A DNA stretch of 64,000 nucleotides, from positions 434,001 to 498,000 of the forward strand of contig NZ_JACHCC010000002.1 of NCBI RefSeq assembly GCF_014207135.1. The letters are read 5' to 3'. The DNA is from Pedobacter cryoconitis. Lineage in GTDB: Bacteria > Bacteroidota > Bacteroidia > Sphingobacteriales > Sphingobacteriaceae. Shown here piece by piece: positions 19,201 to 29,400 of this stretch. How positions within the stretch are numbered: position 1 is the first letter of the stretch; each line of letters opens with the position of its first letter. The translations under genes were made by a program, and so were the position numbers. A model generated the notes under the pieces. The model saw only the letters and a program-made list of their open reading frames with translations. It did not search any database and was not told the DNA's origin.

Positions 19201-22200
19201 GGCGGGGACTGTCTGCAGAGGAACAACAGTTTGAGGTATTTGGGCTTGATCTGGCCACTCAAAGCTATTTCTCCTTTACGGAAATCCAAACTCAGATCAA
19301 TACCGCATTTCAAAAAATTGTTCCTTACGAAGGAACAGTAAACGCTGGTGAATTACAACTCAGACAGCAGAACTGGAACCGGACCTATTACTGGAACGAA
19401 CAGCAGACCAATCCGGCACCTTTACTTACCACAGGATCCAGAGCATTGGTTCACCACCAGGAACAAGCCGTATTCCCGCGTGCTTTCGCCAGTGAACTTT
19501 TCAAAGAGCAACTTAACGAGACAAGAATTGAAACTGAAGGGGGGTATTATCCAGATCCGCTCAACGGATACTGGTGGAACCGGGGCTCCATACAGCACTA
19601 TTTTCTCCCCTCAAATCCTGAAGCTTTCTTTATGCCGGATATTACAGAGAACGGTTTTGTTGAGCAGTCTTCTTTACTTTATCAAAAGACTGTACTCACT
19701 TATAAAACTCCTTACTACCTGTTACCGATTTCTGTTCAACAGTACCTCGATGAATCAGTGATTAACGAAGAAACTTATGAAATTGATTATCAGGCACAAC
19801 AATACCGGCAAATCACTGACATCAACAACAATGTAAAGCAGATGCTCTTTGACCCGATCGGACAAATCATCGTCAGTACACTCTTTAAAGAAAAAGATGG
19901 CGTAAAAACTGGCGGCATGAGTCTATATCCCTACCATAATCAGCCTGCACAGTACATTCCAAGATCAAAAAGCTCTTCTGGTGATCCTGTAAGTTTTGAA
20001 GATGTACTGGCTAACAGTGCGTATTATCTCCAGGGCGCAGCGCAGTATATTTTTTACAGGTCAGCCTACCAGACCAGTAACAAACTTCCAATCGCTGCCA
20101 TCAATCTGATCAGAATCAACGATTATGAAAACACTGGTATAATTACCCCTTTCTCTTGCGAGACTCAAATCTCTTTCTCTGATGGCCTGGGAAGAATTAT
20201 AGAAAAAAAACAAGCCTTTCAGCAAGATCTGGAGCCCCGCTGGCTGGTTTCGGGGAGAACAGTATACAACAATAAGGGCAAACCATTTGAAGAATACTTA
20301 TCGTATTTCAGTGACAATCCTAATTATGAATTACAGCAGAACATTGAAGCTGCACAACATATTCCACCGACCCAAACTTTTTATGACCCTCTGCTGCGTG
20401 TCATCAGGATCAATAGTCCAAAAGGATTTTTTTCAAAAATTGAATTCAGTTCCTGGGAGGAAAAGTATTATGACGAGGACGATACGGTACTTGATTCCGT
20501 TTATTACCAAACAAATTATCCTGACAAACTCAGTCCGGATGAAAAAGATGCATTAGACAAAGCAGCGATCTTTTTCAATACCCCTACGATAAAAATAACA
20601 GATAATACCGGATCTGTATTTCTATCTGTTCAGACACTTGCGGACCATGTACAGCTTCCAACGTATTATGAAACAGACATTGAAGGAAGACCGGTTACCG
20701 AAATTGACCCCAGACTCTACCAATCCAACATCAGTAAAAGTACCAGTTACTATAACTTCAGGTACAAATATCCAATGGGAGATAAAACACCCCTGTATAC
20801 TGACAGTGCTGATGCAGGGATACGAAGAAATCTTAAAAATATATTTGGTAATACTTTCTGGTCGCAAAGCCCCCGAAATTATTTTCAGCTGATCAGCTAT
20901 GATCGCTTACAGCGGAAGACAAGTCTTCTAGTCAAGAAGATAGAAAATGACATGCCAGTACTTCCCTTTGAGGATTATAATCTTGTAGAAGTTTTCAATT
21001 ATGGGGAATCACAGGCCGACGCTGCAAACCTGAACCTGAGAGGTCAGCTATACCAGCTCAAAGACCTGAGCGGGGTTATGATCAATTCAAGCTACAACAT
21101 CCGCGGTCTGTTAATACAGACTTCCAGACAGATGGTTACTGATTATAAAAATGCTATCAACTGGAAGCAACCCGTAGAGTTGCAGGAAGACGTTTACAGG
21201 ATGCATTATACCTTTGATGCAACAGCTCATTTATTGCAGGAAATCAGTCCTGACGGATCAGTGACCACCAATACCTATAACCAGGGCGGATTACTTCAGG
21301 GAATATCCTTTAAGGACCGTAATGAAAAAGTACAGGATATCATCAGCAGTATTCAATATGATGCTGCATTACAAAGAACAAAAGTAGTCTGCGGCAACGG
21401 GATCAACACATTTTATAGCTACGAGGATACCACATGGAGGTTATTGCAGCTAACCAGCAGCAGGGCCAATCCTCCATCCTTAAAATCAAAAGCCCTCAGC
21501 CCACTTGTACAGGATCTCTCTTATACCTACGATCCGGTAGGAAATATTACAAGGCTATGGGACCGGACCGTTGAAACAGTATTTAACAATAATCAGCAGG
21601 TAGATCCCCTTTCGGGCTATACTTATGATGCCATTTACAGACTGATCAAAGCAAACGGAAGACAACATCCAGGAATTAATGCCAATACTTTTAAAAACAA
21701 TGTCATTGACAAGAGTTTTAAACAGTCCATTTTCAGTCCTTTACCATCGGTTAATGACAGTGACAAACTCGAAAACTACCAGGAATTATATACCTATGAC
21801 CAGTCTGGGAATCTCATCAGAAAACAGCATCTGGCCACCTCTACCTCCTATACTACTGAAACTCCGGTCGAGGAAAATTCAAACCGGCTGAAAGACCTTG
21901 AGTACGATAGTTCCGGTAACCAACGTCAGCTCCATATCAACAATGCTGTTTCTCTTACCTATAATTGCTGTGAGAACCTGATCAAATGCGCGGTGATCGA
22001 ACGCCCTGAAGAAGAAGATGACAGTGACTATTATCTCTACGATTCTGAAGAGCTACGCAGCCTGAAAGTAACGGAGCGTATGGCCAATGGCGGCACAATT
22101 ACCAATATTTCTGAAAAGACGTATTTCCACAATTACGAGATCAAACGTAACAAAACGAAAAATGCACTGGGGCTGAGTACGACAACACTGGAGCGGCAAA

Positions 22201-23408
22201 CGCTGAGAATCATGGACGATGGAAAATGTATTGCCATCATTCATTACTGGGTAAAAGATGATAACAAAAGTGAGGTAAAGGCTGCCGGAGAACAAAGTGT
22301 CCGTTTCCAGATGGAGAATCACCTGGATTCTATCTCTATGGAGATGGATGCCGCAGGTTTACTGATCAGCTATGAAGAATACTTCCCATATGGCGGTACA
22401 GCCATTATTGCTGGTAAAAACCAGCAGGAAGTACAACTGAAAGACTATCGCTATTCAGGCAAGGAATGTGATGACAGCACCGGTCTCTATTATTATGGGG
22501 CCAGGTATTATATTTCCTGGTTAGGACGTTGGACCAAACCAGATCCGGCCGGAACAGTAGACGGTTTGAACCTATATGCATTTGTTGGCAACAACCCGAT
22601 CACCAATACTGACCAGAACGGTCTCAGCCTGGCAGCAACCAATGATCAACCCAGAACAAGGCTGTTCCTTGGTGAGTCTGATTTTTCCTATGCACTGGCT
22701 TTTGCGAATAAACATCCCGAACTCGCTTCGTCCATGACCGCTACGACTTATGAATCGGAAAGTGACCTTCAGGATATGGACTTTTATACGACCATGTCTG
22801 CGAATAAATTCGAGCTGCTCATGCTGGGTGTAGAAGTTGCGCATAGCGTAGACGCAACCGACTTCTCTTCCTGGCCTGATGCCACACAGATTGAGCACAT
22901 TTATTTTAGTCATCCACATACACAAAGCCGAAAGACCGGCGAGCACACGTCGAATGTCTTAAAAGGACTATTCCAGGAAAGCACTAAGGTTTTGCCGAAA
23001 AATGCTAAGATCCACATTGCAAGGGTATGGAAAAGAGATGGAGGCACAGTAGAATCAGGCATAGAATCCATGTATGGCTTCACTAAAGTACTGGACAAGG
23101 ATAAAGATGTAAAAGGCACCTGGGAACTGATCGGGAAACATAAGTTCTCCAGCGAACGCTATCCAGGCTACAAACATACGATGACCAAGGGCGGAGGTAC
23201 AGCAGGTGTCACCAAACATGGTTCAGCAGAATTTGTATTCCGTACTCGGAAAACCTCCAGAAAAGTCAGGCCATATAGTAAACGAAAGTTGTCCATAGAT
23301 ACAGACAGTGATTCGGACAATGAAACCGAAGTAAAACCAACTCCTGTCGATCTATCGTGGGAGGCATTTAAAAAGAATTTTTATGCAAATAGTTTCCCAC
23401 AGAAATAA
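16212..23408 (+). CDS. Fused TcB-TcC toxin component with C-terminal BMT5-like (DUF2431) cargo domain
   Basis: Shell and payload component of an ABC (Tc) toxin, 2398 residues. It should form the hollow cocoon that docks on TcA and releases its C-terminal effector into a target cell. Order: SpvB domain (~30-320), FG-GAP-like repeats (~395-560, VDLDGDGLPGFLY and VDIDGNGMLELL), TcdB middle domains (~640-1100), RHS/YD repeats (~1690-2080) and the RHS core GLYYYGARYYISWLGRW ... DPAGTVDGLNLYAFVGNNP. In that core Arg2106, Asp2111 and Asp2117 sit where the RHS self-cleavage residues are expected, so cleavage near residue 2137 is inferred. The cargo (2138-2398) has LFLGESDFSYALA, TATTYESESDL, GVEVAHSVDAT and YPGYKHTMTKGG, all like BMT5-type Rossmann methyltransferases. 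A basic then acidic tail follows at 2344-2373. First gene of the operon, 32 bp before tcA. Confidence 0.93.
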   Translation: MSELNNSATEPARVTIQQPTLPQGGGAIRGIGDSFQPDFFSGTAGYSIPIGLTSARGLEPKLALNYNSGAGNSEFGLGFSLTLPKITVNTDQGIPRYQGNDKYILSGIGELVKISGDKNPRNQTEAGIDYIVTSYLPRLDDTFSVIEQWMNKENGISFWKILATDNSVSYYGQSTASRIADPDHEYRTFEWLIDGITDAKGNKMTYAYKIENEDNVPVVLSEVNRSYSANRYIQHIKYGNYIDEQQKEQFAFEVLFDYGEYSLDNLATVYTPKQTWTYRKDPFSSYRSGFEIRTCRACQHILLFHHFKELGGPCLVRSMTLSHQSLQQYDVIDIQGMSLLHKVEIKGYRKQEDSSIEQQDLPAIELQYSQFNPPSSPQFKKLSLPEHSLPGYIEGTQFLSVDLDGDGLPGFLYSNSQSNLYFAPLGHGKYAAPENRTQFPVEKNLQEGQASLVDIDGNGMLELLINHPNRSGYYQNTDAGNWKNFISFPDYPNDLANIFLESTDLNANGKTDLLLADTQNSLVYTSKGTKGYSPAQQVLNRHDFPVKKETDLTELITFANIFGDGLSHRLKVGNGSVECWPCLGYGNYGKKITLGNAPLFGEGFDSSRVFLADINGSGTTDLIYIYPDYAAIFLNQNGNSFSAPILITLPGIYSKIDQISFSDILGNGTSCLVFTVIEPVPIHYYYNFSGELILNGISQEVLKPYLLNRIDNHMGSIIQIRYCSSTKFALEDRLAGHPWITKLRFPVQVVEETITTDLPSDSRYVSRYKYHDGYYDPVERVFRGFGFVESWDTDIQGPELQNEGQFLPPVYTKTWYQTGASHENQAITLYQQKGYFQGDKKAYDFPDNSFLIPASDNDPETWRQAYVTLKGKLIRKEVYAEDNRPESINPYTVEQSNYEIILKQGRLETAYAIFTVNPQQQISYRYERNPNDPLVQQDFVLETDPLCGKVKKACTVFLPRRRNDQSQQEIYPEQLSLKATVQHNNYINTLDTEPFRWRGLSAEEQQFEVFGLDLATQSYFSFTEIQTQINTAFQKIVPYEGTVNAGELQLRQQNWNRTYYWNEQQTNPAPLLTTGSRALVHHQEQAVFPRAFASELFKEQLNETRIETEGGYYPDPLNGYWWNRGSIQHYFLPSNPEAFFMPDITENGFVEQSSLLYQKTVLTYKTPYYLLPISVQQYLDESVINEETYEIDYQAQQYRQITDINNNVKQMLFDPIGQIIVSTLFKEKDGVKTGGMSLYPYHNQPAQYIPRSKSSSGDPVSFEDVLANSAYYLQGAAQYIFYRSAYQTSNKLPIAAINLIRINDYENTGIITPFSCETQISFSDGLGRIIEKKQAFQQDLEPRWLVSGRTVYNNKGKPFEEYLSYFSDNPNYELQQNIEAAQHIPPTQTFYDPLLRVIRINSPKGFFSKIEFSSWEEKYYDEDDTVLDSVYYQTNYPDKLSPDEKDALDKAAIFFNTPTIKITDNTGSVFLSVQTLADHVQLPTYYETDIEGRPVTEIDPRLYQSNISKSTSYYNFRYKYPMGDKTPLYTDSADAGIRRNLKNIFGNTFWSQSPRNYFQLISYDRLQRKTSLLVKKIENDMPVLPFEDYNLVEVFNYGESQADAANLNLRGQLYQLKDLSGVMINSSYNIRGLLIQTSRQMVTDYKNAINWKQPVELQEDVYRMHYTFDATAHLLQEISPDGSVTTNTYNQGGLLQGISFKDRNEKVQDIISSIQYDAALQRTKVVCGNGINTFYSYEDTTWRLLQLTSSRANPPSLKSKALSPLVQDLSYTYDPVGNITRLWDRTVETVFNNNQQVDPLSGYTYDAIYRLIKANGRQHPGINANTFKNNVIDKSFKQSIFSPLPSVNDSDKLENYQELYTYDQSGNLIRKQHLATSTSYTTETPVEENSNRLKDLEYDSSGNQRQLHINNAVSLTYNCCENLIKCAVIERPEEEDDSDYYLYDSEELRSLKVTERMANGGTITNISEKTYFHNYEIKRNKTKNALGLSTTTLERQTLRIMDDGKCIAIIHYWVKDDNKSEVKAAGEQSVRFQMENHLDSISMEMDAAGLLISYEEYFPYGGTAIIAGKNQQEVQLKDYRYSGKECDDSTGLYYYGARYYISWLGRWTKPDPAGTVDGLNLYAFVGNNPITNTDQNGLSLAATNDQPRTRLFLGESDFSYALAFANKHPELASSMTATTYESESDLQDMDFYTTMSANKFELLMLGVEVAHSVDATDFSSWPDATQIEHIYFSHPHTQSRKTGEHTSNVLKGLFQESTKVLPKNAKIHIARVWKRDGGTVESGIESMYGFTKVLDKDKDVKGTWELIGKHKFSSERYPGYKHTMTKGGGTAGVTKHGSAEFVFRTRKTSRKVRPYSKRKLSIDTDSDSDNETEVKPTPVDLSWEAFKKNFYANSFPQK

Positions 23409-23440
23409 TCATCAAAAAAAAATATTTAAACGCTCTAACC

Positions 23441-26400
23441 ATGAAAAAGACGATAAAAACTAATATCCCAGAATCGATCAGTTTCAACAAAGAAAATCCA
23501 GGATTTGATCTGCTGAATTTTGATTTCCATAATGAGGAAGAGGTTTCCAGACTCCGGGAGCAGCTGGCAGTCAAAACTGCTGCTGTAAAAAAGTTAAAAT
23601 CAAAAAAAATAACTGCGGAGCCTATAGAACAATACACCCTGGATCAGCTAAAGGCGGTTCAGCGAATGATGAGGATTTTACCCGACATGGCTATTGCCGA
23701 ACAATTGATTGCCAATGGTTATGATGCTGCACATAAAATCGCAGCTATTTCACAGCGAAAGTTTATTCGCCATTTGGCCCCGGTGATCAATGATCAGGAA
23801 AAAGTGAAGGAGATTTATAAGCATGCCGTCCATATTTCGGAAACGACCATGCATCTGTATGCCAATGTCAAAGATGCAATTGCATCTCCTCATTATAATG
23901 CCAGCAATTTTAAAATCAGTAACCGGGAAACCATTGAGTATTTCCAAAAAATACCCAGCTACCCCGAACTGTTTGGCAGTCTCGATTATCTGGAATGCAA
24001 CGAATGTCAATCCATTTTCAGTCCGGCAGCCTATTTCGTTGACATTATGCGTATTACTGATGAATATATTACTGATCCCAATACCGGGCTTGTAAGAACC
24101 ATTCCTCCGGGTTATACCCTTGAAGAGCGACGGCCCGATTTGTTTAACATTCCACTGAACTGCGAAAATACGAATACAGTTATCCCCTATCTTGAGCTCG
24201 TAAATGGTGTTATTAAGGCCAATCTCGAACACAATTATGCGATAGCCGACGCTTACAAAACCTTATCCGTAGGAAAATACCCTTTTGAACTACCCTATAA
24301 TTTACCACAGTCCAGAATCAGGGAATACCTGAATAAGCTGGGACTTCCTCTTTATCAACTGTTCAACAGCATTCTTGGCCAGGAAACAAAACCCAATGAC
24401 ATCCATCTTTTTGACATTGCCCTGGAGTACCTGAACCTCTCCTACCAACAGTTTAAAATCATTTCTAAAGAAGACTTTAGCATTGCTGCACTCGGTTTGG
24501 CCTATGGTTATAATATTAGTGAACAACCACCTGCTTATGATGGCAGTGGAAATCTAGTATTCCTGAAAGATCAAAAAAAGGTAACAGGTCTTGGCACACT
24601 TTTCAGTTCAGAAATAGAAGTTAATGATGAAATACTGGTTGCTGATGAGATCAAAAAGGTAACTAGTATTGAATCGGATACCCAGCTGAACGTCGATTCT
24701 AATTGGTCCGTCTATTCCGGTTCAGCATATTTCGTAGTGCCGGCCGAAGGTCAGACTTTCGATGGAACCGGTACACTGAGCATTTCACTTTCGAGTCCGA
24801 ATATCACCGGAACCGGAACAAAATTCCTGACGCAACTGAAAGTCGGAGATCAGATAAGTCTGGCCAATGTAGTCAGATTTATCAGCGTCATTACTTCGGA
24901 CACAGCGCTTGTTGTAACTGAGAACATGCCTTTCTTTTCAACTGATCTTCCATTCAAATTCACTACGCCTACTATCCCTCCTTACCTGGGTACTGGTATC
25001 ATTATTACCATTGAAGGCAGCAACAGTGTAGCCGGTATGGGCACAACATTCCGAACCGACTTTACCCAGGGCCGCCTGATTAAGATCGACGGTGTAACCA
25101 AGAAAATCACTGCCGTCCAATCAGATACCCTGCTCAGTACCGAAAACAACTGGGATAAAAATCTCGGAACTACATTTTTCGTCAATCCACAAGCTGCTGT
25201 ACAGCCCATCACTGCCTATCTCCCGCATGCCGGCAGAGGAACACTGTCTTTCAGTATGGACAGTGGTCAGACCACAGGAGCCCAGACCAAATTCCTGACA
25301 GAATTAATTATTGGCGATCAAATCCATTGCGCAAATGAAGTCAGGACCGTCATCGAGATCAGTTCGGACACCCAACTGACAGTTTCTGCAAAATGGAACA
25401 TCATGACTACAGGAGCTTCCTTCGAAATTCTGCCTGTCAACGGAATGGATGTAGTAGAAAATTTCATTGACCGATGCAACCTTGACCGCCCCGGTCTTGA
25501 GCAACTCTTTGTACAGAACCTTTCTCCTGGCGAACTGGAAGCAGGTGCCGCCGAACAACTATATATTAATCATACAGGAGAAGATCATAATTACCTGAAG
25601 ACATACTTTACAAACGATCCGGCAAATCCAGTACAGAGAGTTGAAGGAATTACTTTAAAAAGACTGGACAGGGTACACCGTTTCGTCCGTCTGGCCCAGG
25701 AAACCGGTTGGTCATTCAGCGACCTGAACTGGCTCCTGAATACTTATGATCCCACCGGATTAAAGCCACTGGATGAACTGCTGATCCTCTACCTTGCTCA
25801 GGTAAAAACGCAACAGACAGCACTTCCTGATTTATCTGTACCGGCCATCACGGCACTCTGGACAGACATGAAGACCAGTGGAAAAGTAAGTGATCAACGG
25901 CCCATGGATCTGTTCGACACTGTCTTTAACAATCCTATTTTTCTTGATGGAAAAGATCCCTACAAAGACGACATCCCTTTCAATCCTTTCAGGGGCATTA
26001 CTCAAAAATGGATTATTGCCAGTGTGAACGGAATGGATGGCACAATCAGAAACCGTCTCTCAGCTGCCTTATACCTCGACTCAGATCAGGTTGTGAGCCT
26101 TGGGAATTATGTATATAAATTAACCGGTGGTACTCAAAATGCGCTTTACCTCCATCTGACCAACTTATCCTGGTTATACCGGATCAGTCAATGGAGCAGT
26201 TTGCTGGCACTTAGCCTCGATGAGTTACAGAACTTTCTCTGCCTGGAATATTATCCTGGCTCTGCTTACCTCAGCCCTCCTGTCAATGCAATTCAGCCAA
26301 ATGCACAGACTTTCCTTCAGTTAAACACTACGATACAAAAACTGAATGGTACTGACCTTGATGTCTATCAGTTAAACTATATTCTGAAAGGAGAAACCGG

Positions 26401-29400
26401 AACGCGTTATGAGCCTCCTTATCAGCCTGAAGACCTCCCGCCTTTCCTCGTCGAGTTATCCGCAGCGGCAGTTTCTTCGAAACTGAAGGCATCCGATTTT
26501 GTATTTGAAAATATCGATGCCAGTAAAGCGAACTTTATTTATTCGGGTATGACCGGCAAATATATCTCTGACGCGGGCATCTTTTTAAAATATGAATTCA
26601 ATTACCTTGACGCAGCCGTCTATTTTCCGGTAACTGGTGTGGCAGATCTCTTTGAGTCAGGGTTCAAAGCTAATTCCTTCAGCCTGACTTTTCCAGATAT
26701 TACAGCGGAACAATCCACTCAGGTATTTAACCAGCTACGTACAATGACCATACTCATTTATGTAACAGGAAGTACTACTACAGCCTTACTCAGTGAAACT
26801 TATACCGAAGAAACCAGTCTGGATGCACTTCTTACTATTTTCGGAGATGACAATGCACATTATAAAGTAAATGAGGTCAGGTCATTACTGCTCCAGAGCA
26901 AAAGTGCAATCGCCCATACCCTGAAGGTCTGGAATGACACCGAGATCAAACAACAAAACATTTTTACAGGATGGCTGTCCGGGTTCATTAGTGCCCAGCA
27001 GTCGACCGCAGAGGCACTGAAATCCTATGCCAGTGAAACCAGCAAACTTCCAGACTATCTCAACGCCTTTCTGAGTCCAGGTATAACCTTGTCCGAACCG
27101 ATGAGAAAATTTGTTGCTATACTTTCCAGAGAGTCTTTACTCGCAGAACACCTTGTACTTACCGCCAAAGAAATCGCATTCATTTTCAGTCCGGCCGGTC
27201 ACTCACATTTTAACATCCCTGATCTGGAGAACCTTACCATTGGAAATATAGTTTCTCTGATCGATTACCGAAAACTGGTTACAGACTTATCTGATCGTAA
27301 TGACGATCTCATTGATTACTTTATCTTACCACCAGCCATACTGCCAACAAGCGACAAAATACAAAAACTGAGCAGTATTACGGGATGGGATCCTGTTCAG
27401 ATCAGTATGCTGATTAACTTGTTCTGGCCTCAGGACATCCATCCTGATCAGAACTACAATACCGTTTCCGGGCTGTTAAGATTACAACAAAGTTTTAACT
27501 CGGCTCAAAAACTGGGAACAGATGTTTCCATCATGATGAGTTTTTCGGCACTGGGCCGTCTTGACCTTGATCCGAACGGAGTATTTAATGATCCGAACTG
27601 GAGTATTTTTGAAAACCTCTCGAATCAAACAGTCAGCCTTACAGGAAGCCGGTTCGGTGAAAACGAATTTGCAGAAATCAACAGTGAAGCAACGGGCAGA
27701 CTGCTGACGCAGACGCGTAATGCTCTGTTGCCCTTTGCGCTATGGTTGATCAGTTCGAAGAACCCGGCCATCAGCAAAACTTCGGATCTATATAGCTATC
27801 TGCTCATCGATGTCGAGATGAGTAGCTGTGCCCAGACTTCAAAAATTGCCCAGGGTATTGCTTCTGTTCAGCTCTATATGCAAAGGAGCAGGATGATGCT
27901 CGAACCAGGGGTTAATATTATTGACATTCCGGTCATATGGTGGGACTGGATGTCCAGCTACAGAATATGGGAAGTGAACCGTAAAATATTTCTTTATCCC
28001 GAAAGCTATATAGAGCCGGCATTGAGAAAAAAAGTGACGCCCACCTTTGACCAGTTTGAAGATGATCTATTGCAAAATGATATCAACAAGCATACAGTAA
28101 AAGAACCCTATCAGAAGTATTTACAGGAAGTCGACCTTTTGGGCAATCTTGTTTATATCTCCAGTTATAATACCGACCGCCGTGATGCAGAGACCGGAGA
28201 AGAAAAGGAAACCCTTTTCCTTTTTGGACGAACCAATACCCAGCCTTACGGATATTATATGCGAAAGCTGGATGACCTGGTAGACTGGGGCCCATGGCTG
28301 AACATTGACATTACCATCAATGCATCCAGTATCACCCCTGTATATGCATTCGACCGGATATTTATTTTCTGGAGTGAAAAGAGCATTACACAAAGCAGTA
28401 CAGTTAAGGGGCAGGATTCCAGTACGCAGACCGTAGAGATTGTAGATATGAAATTCTCCTTTTATGATGGTGACAAATGGGTTCATCCCCAGGTGTTATT
28501 CAGCAAGGTGCCAATCAATACTTTCCCTTCTAATTACCAGTCTATTCAGAATCCACAGATTGAATCTCTGTTGAATGATCAGAATTCCTACTGGAATGCC
28601 CCATATGTCCTATCCAGCGGAAGAGGAAATATCGGGTCAGGGAGAGTAAACCTCTCTTCCGGTCTGAATCTGGTAGAAGGTACTCATACTCAGTTTTTAC
28701 GGGAAACAAAAGTTGGGGATGTAATATGGTGTATGGGAGAGAAACGTATTGTCGGAGGTGTTTCCAGCAATGTACTCCTGGTGGTAACTGTTCCATGGTC
28801 AAAAACGTCCGGTAGCTGTGAATACAAAATTGTTCCCCGCAACAGTAAAGTAACCATATCACCCTTTATCGGTACGGGAAAAGTAACGGTGACTAAAGAC
28901 CTGCAAAATGTGACTGGTGTTGGCAGTCTTTTCAAAGACGAATTCACCTATGGTGACAACATCGTAATTGGTAATGAGACCAGGATGGTGATCCTCATCA
29001 GCAGCAACACCGAGATGCTGGTCGATGCCCCATGGACTGTCAGCGCGGCAAACTCCAGCTATACGGTCTCCCCAAAAAGGGACAAAGAAGAACAACTGAT
29101 CGTTATGTTTGGTGCAGATCTTCCAACCGCTTACAAAGGTACAGTGACCAAACCAGACATAGAAGCAAACTCGACTAAAAACCTATTTATAAGTGAAAGG
29201 AACGAATTAAATCTCTCTCTTTATAATTCCATGCGGCTGGCACAGCTCATGGAAAGCCTGCCCATTAAAGGTGATGTAACTATGGGGCCGGTGCAGATTG
29301 TAGATTCCTATCTTTTGAAAACCGGGACCAATCTGGTACTTGCGGACTATAAATATGCTGCTGCGAGCAATCCACAACCTTACAAAGCAGTACTGGACAG

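Noticed and set aside
22572..22946. Minus-strand ORF inside the toxin C-terminus
   Set aside because: It lies fully inside the BC coding frame. The plus frame has strong domain support, and this one has no recognisable features.
24530..25440. CRISPR-like repeats
   Set aside because: The repetition is at the protein level with diverged DNA, in an open reading frame, without spacers.
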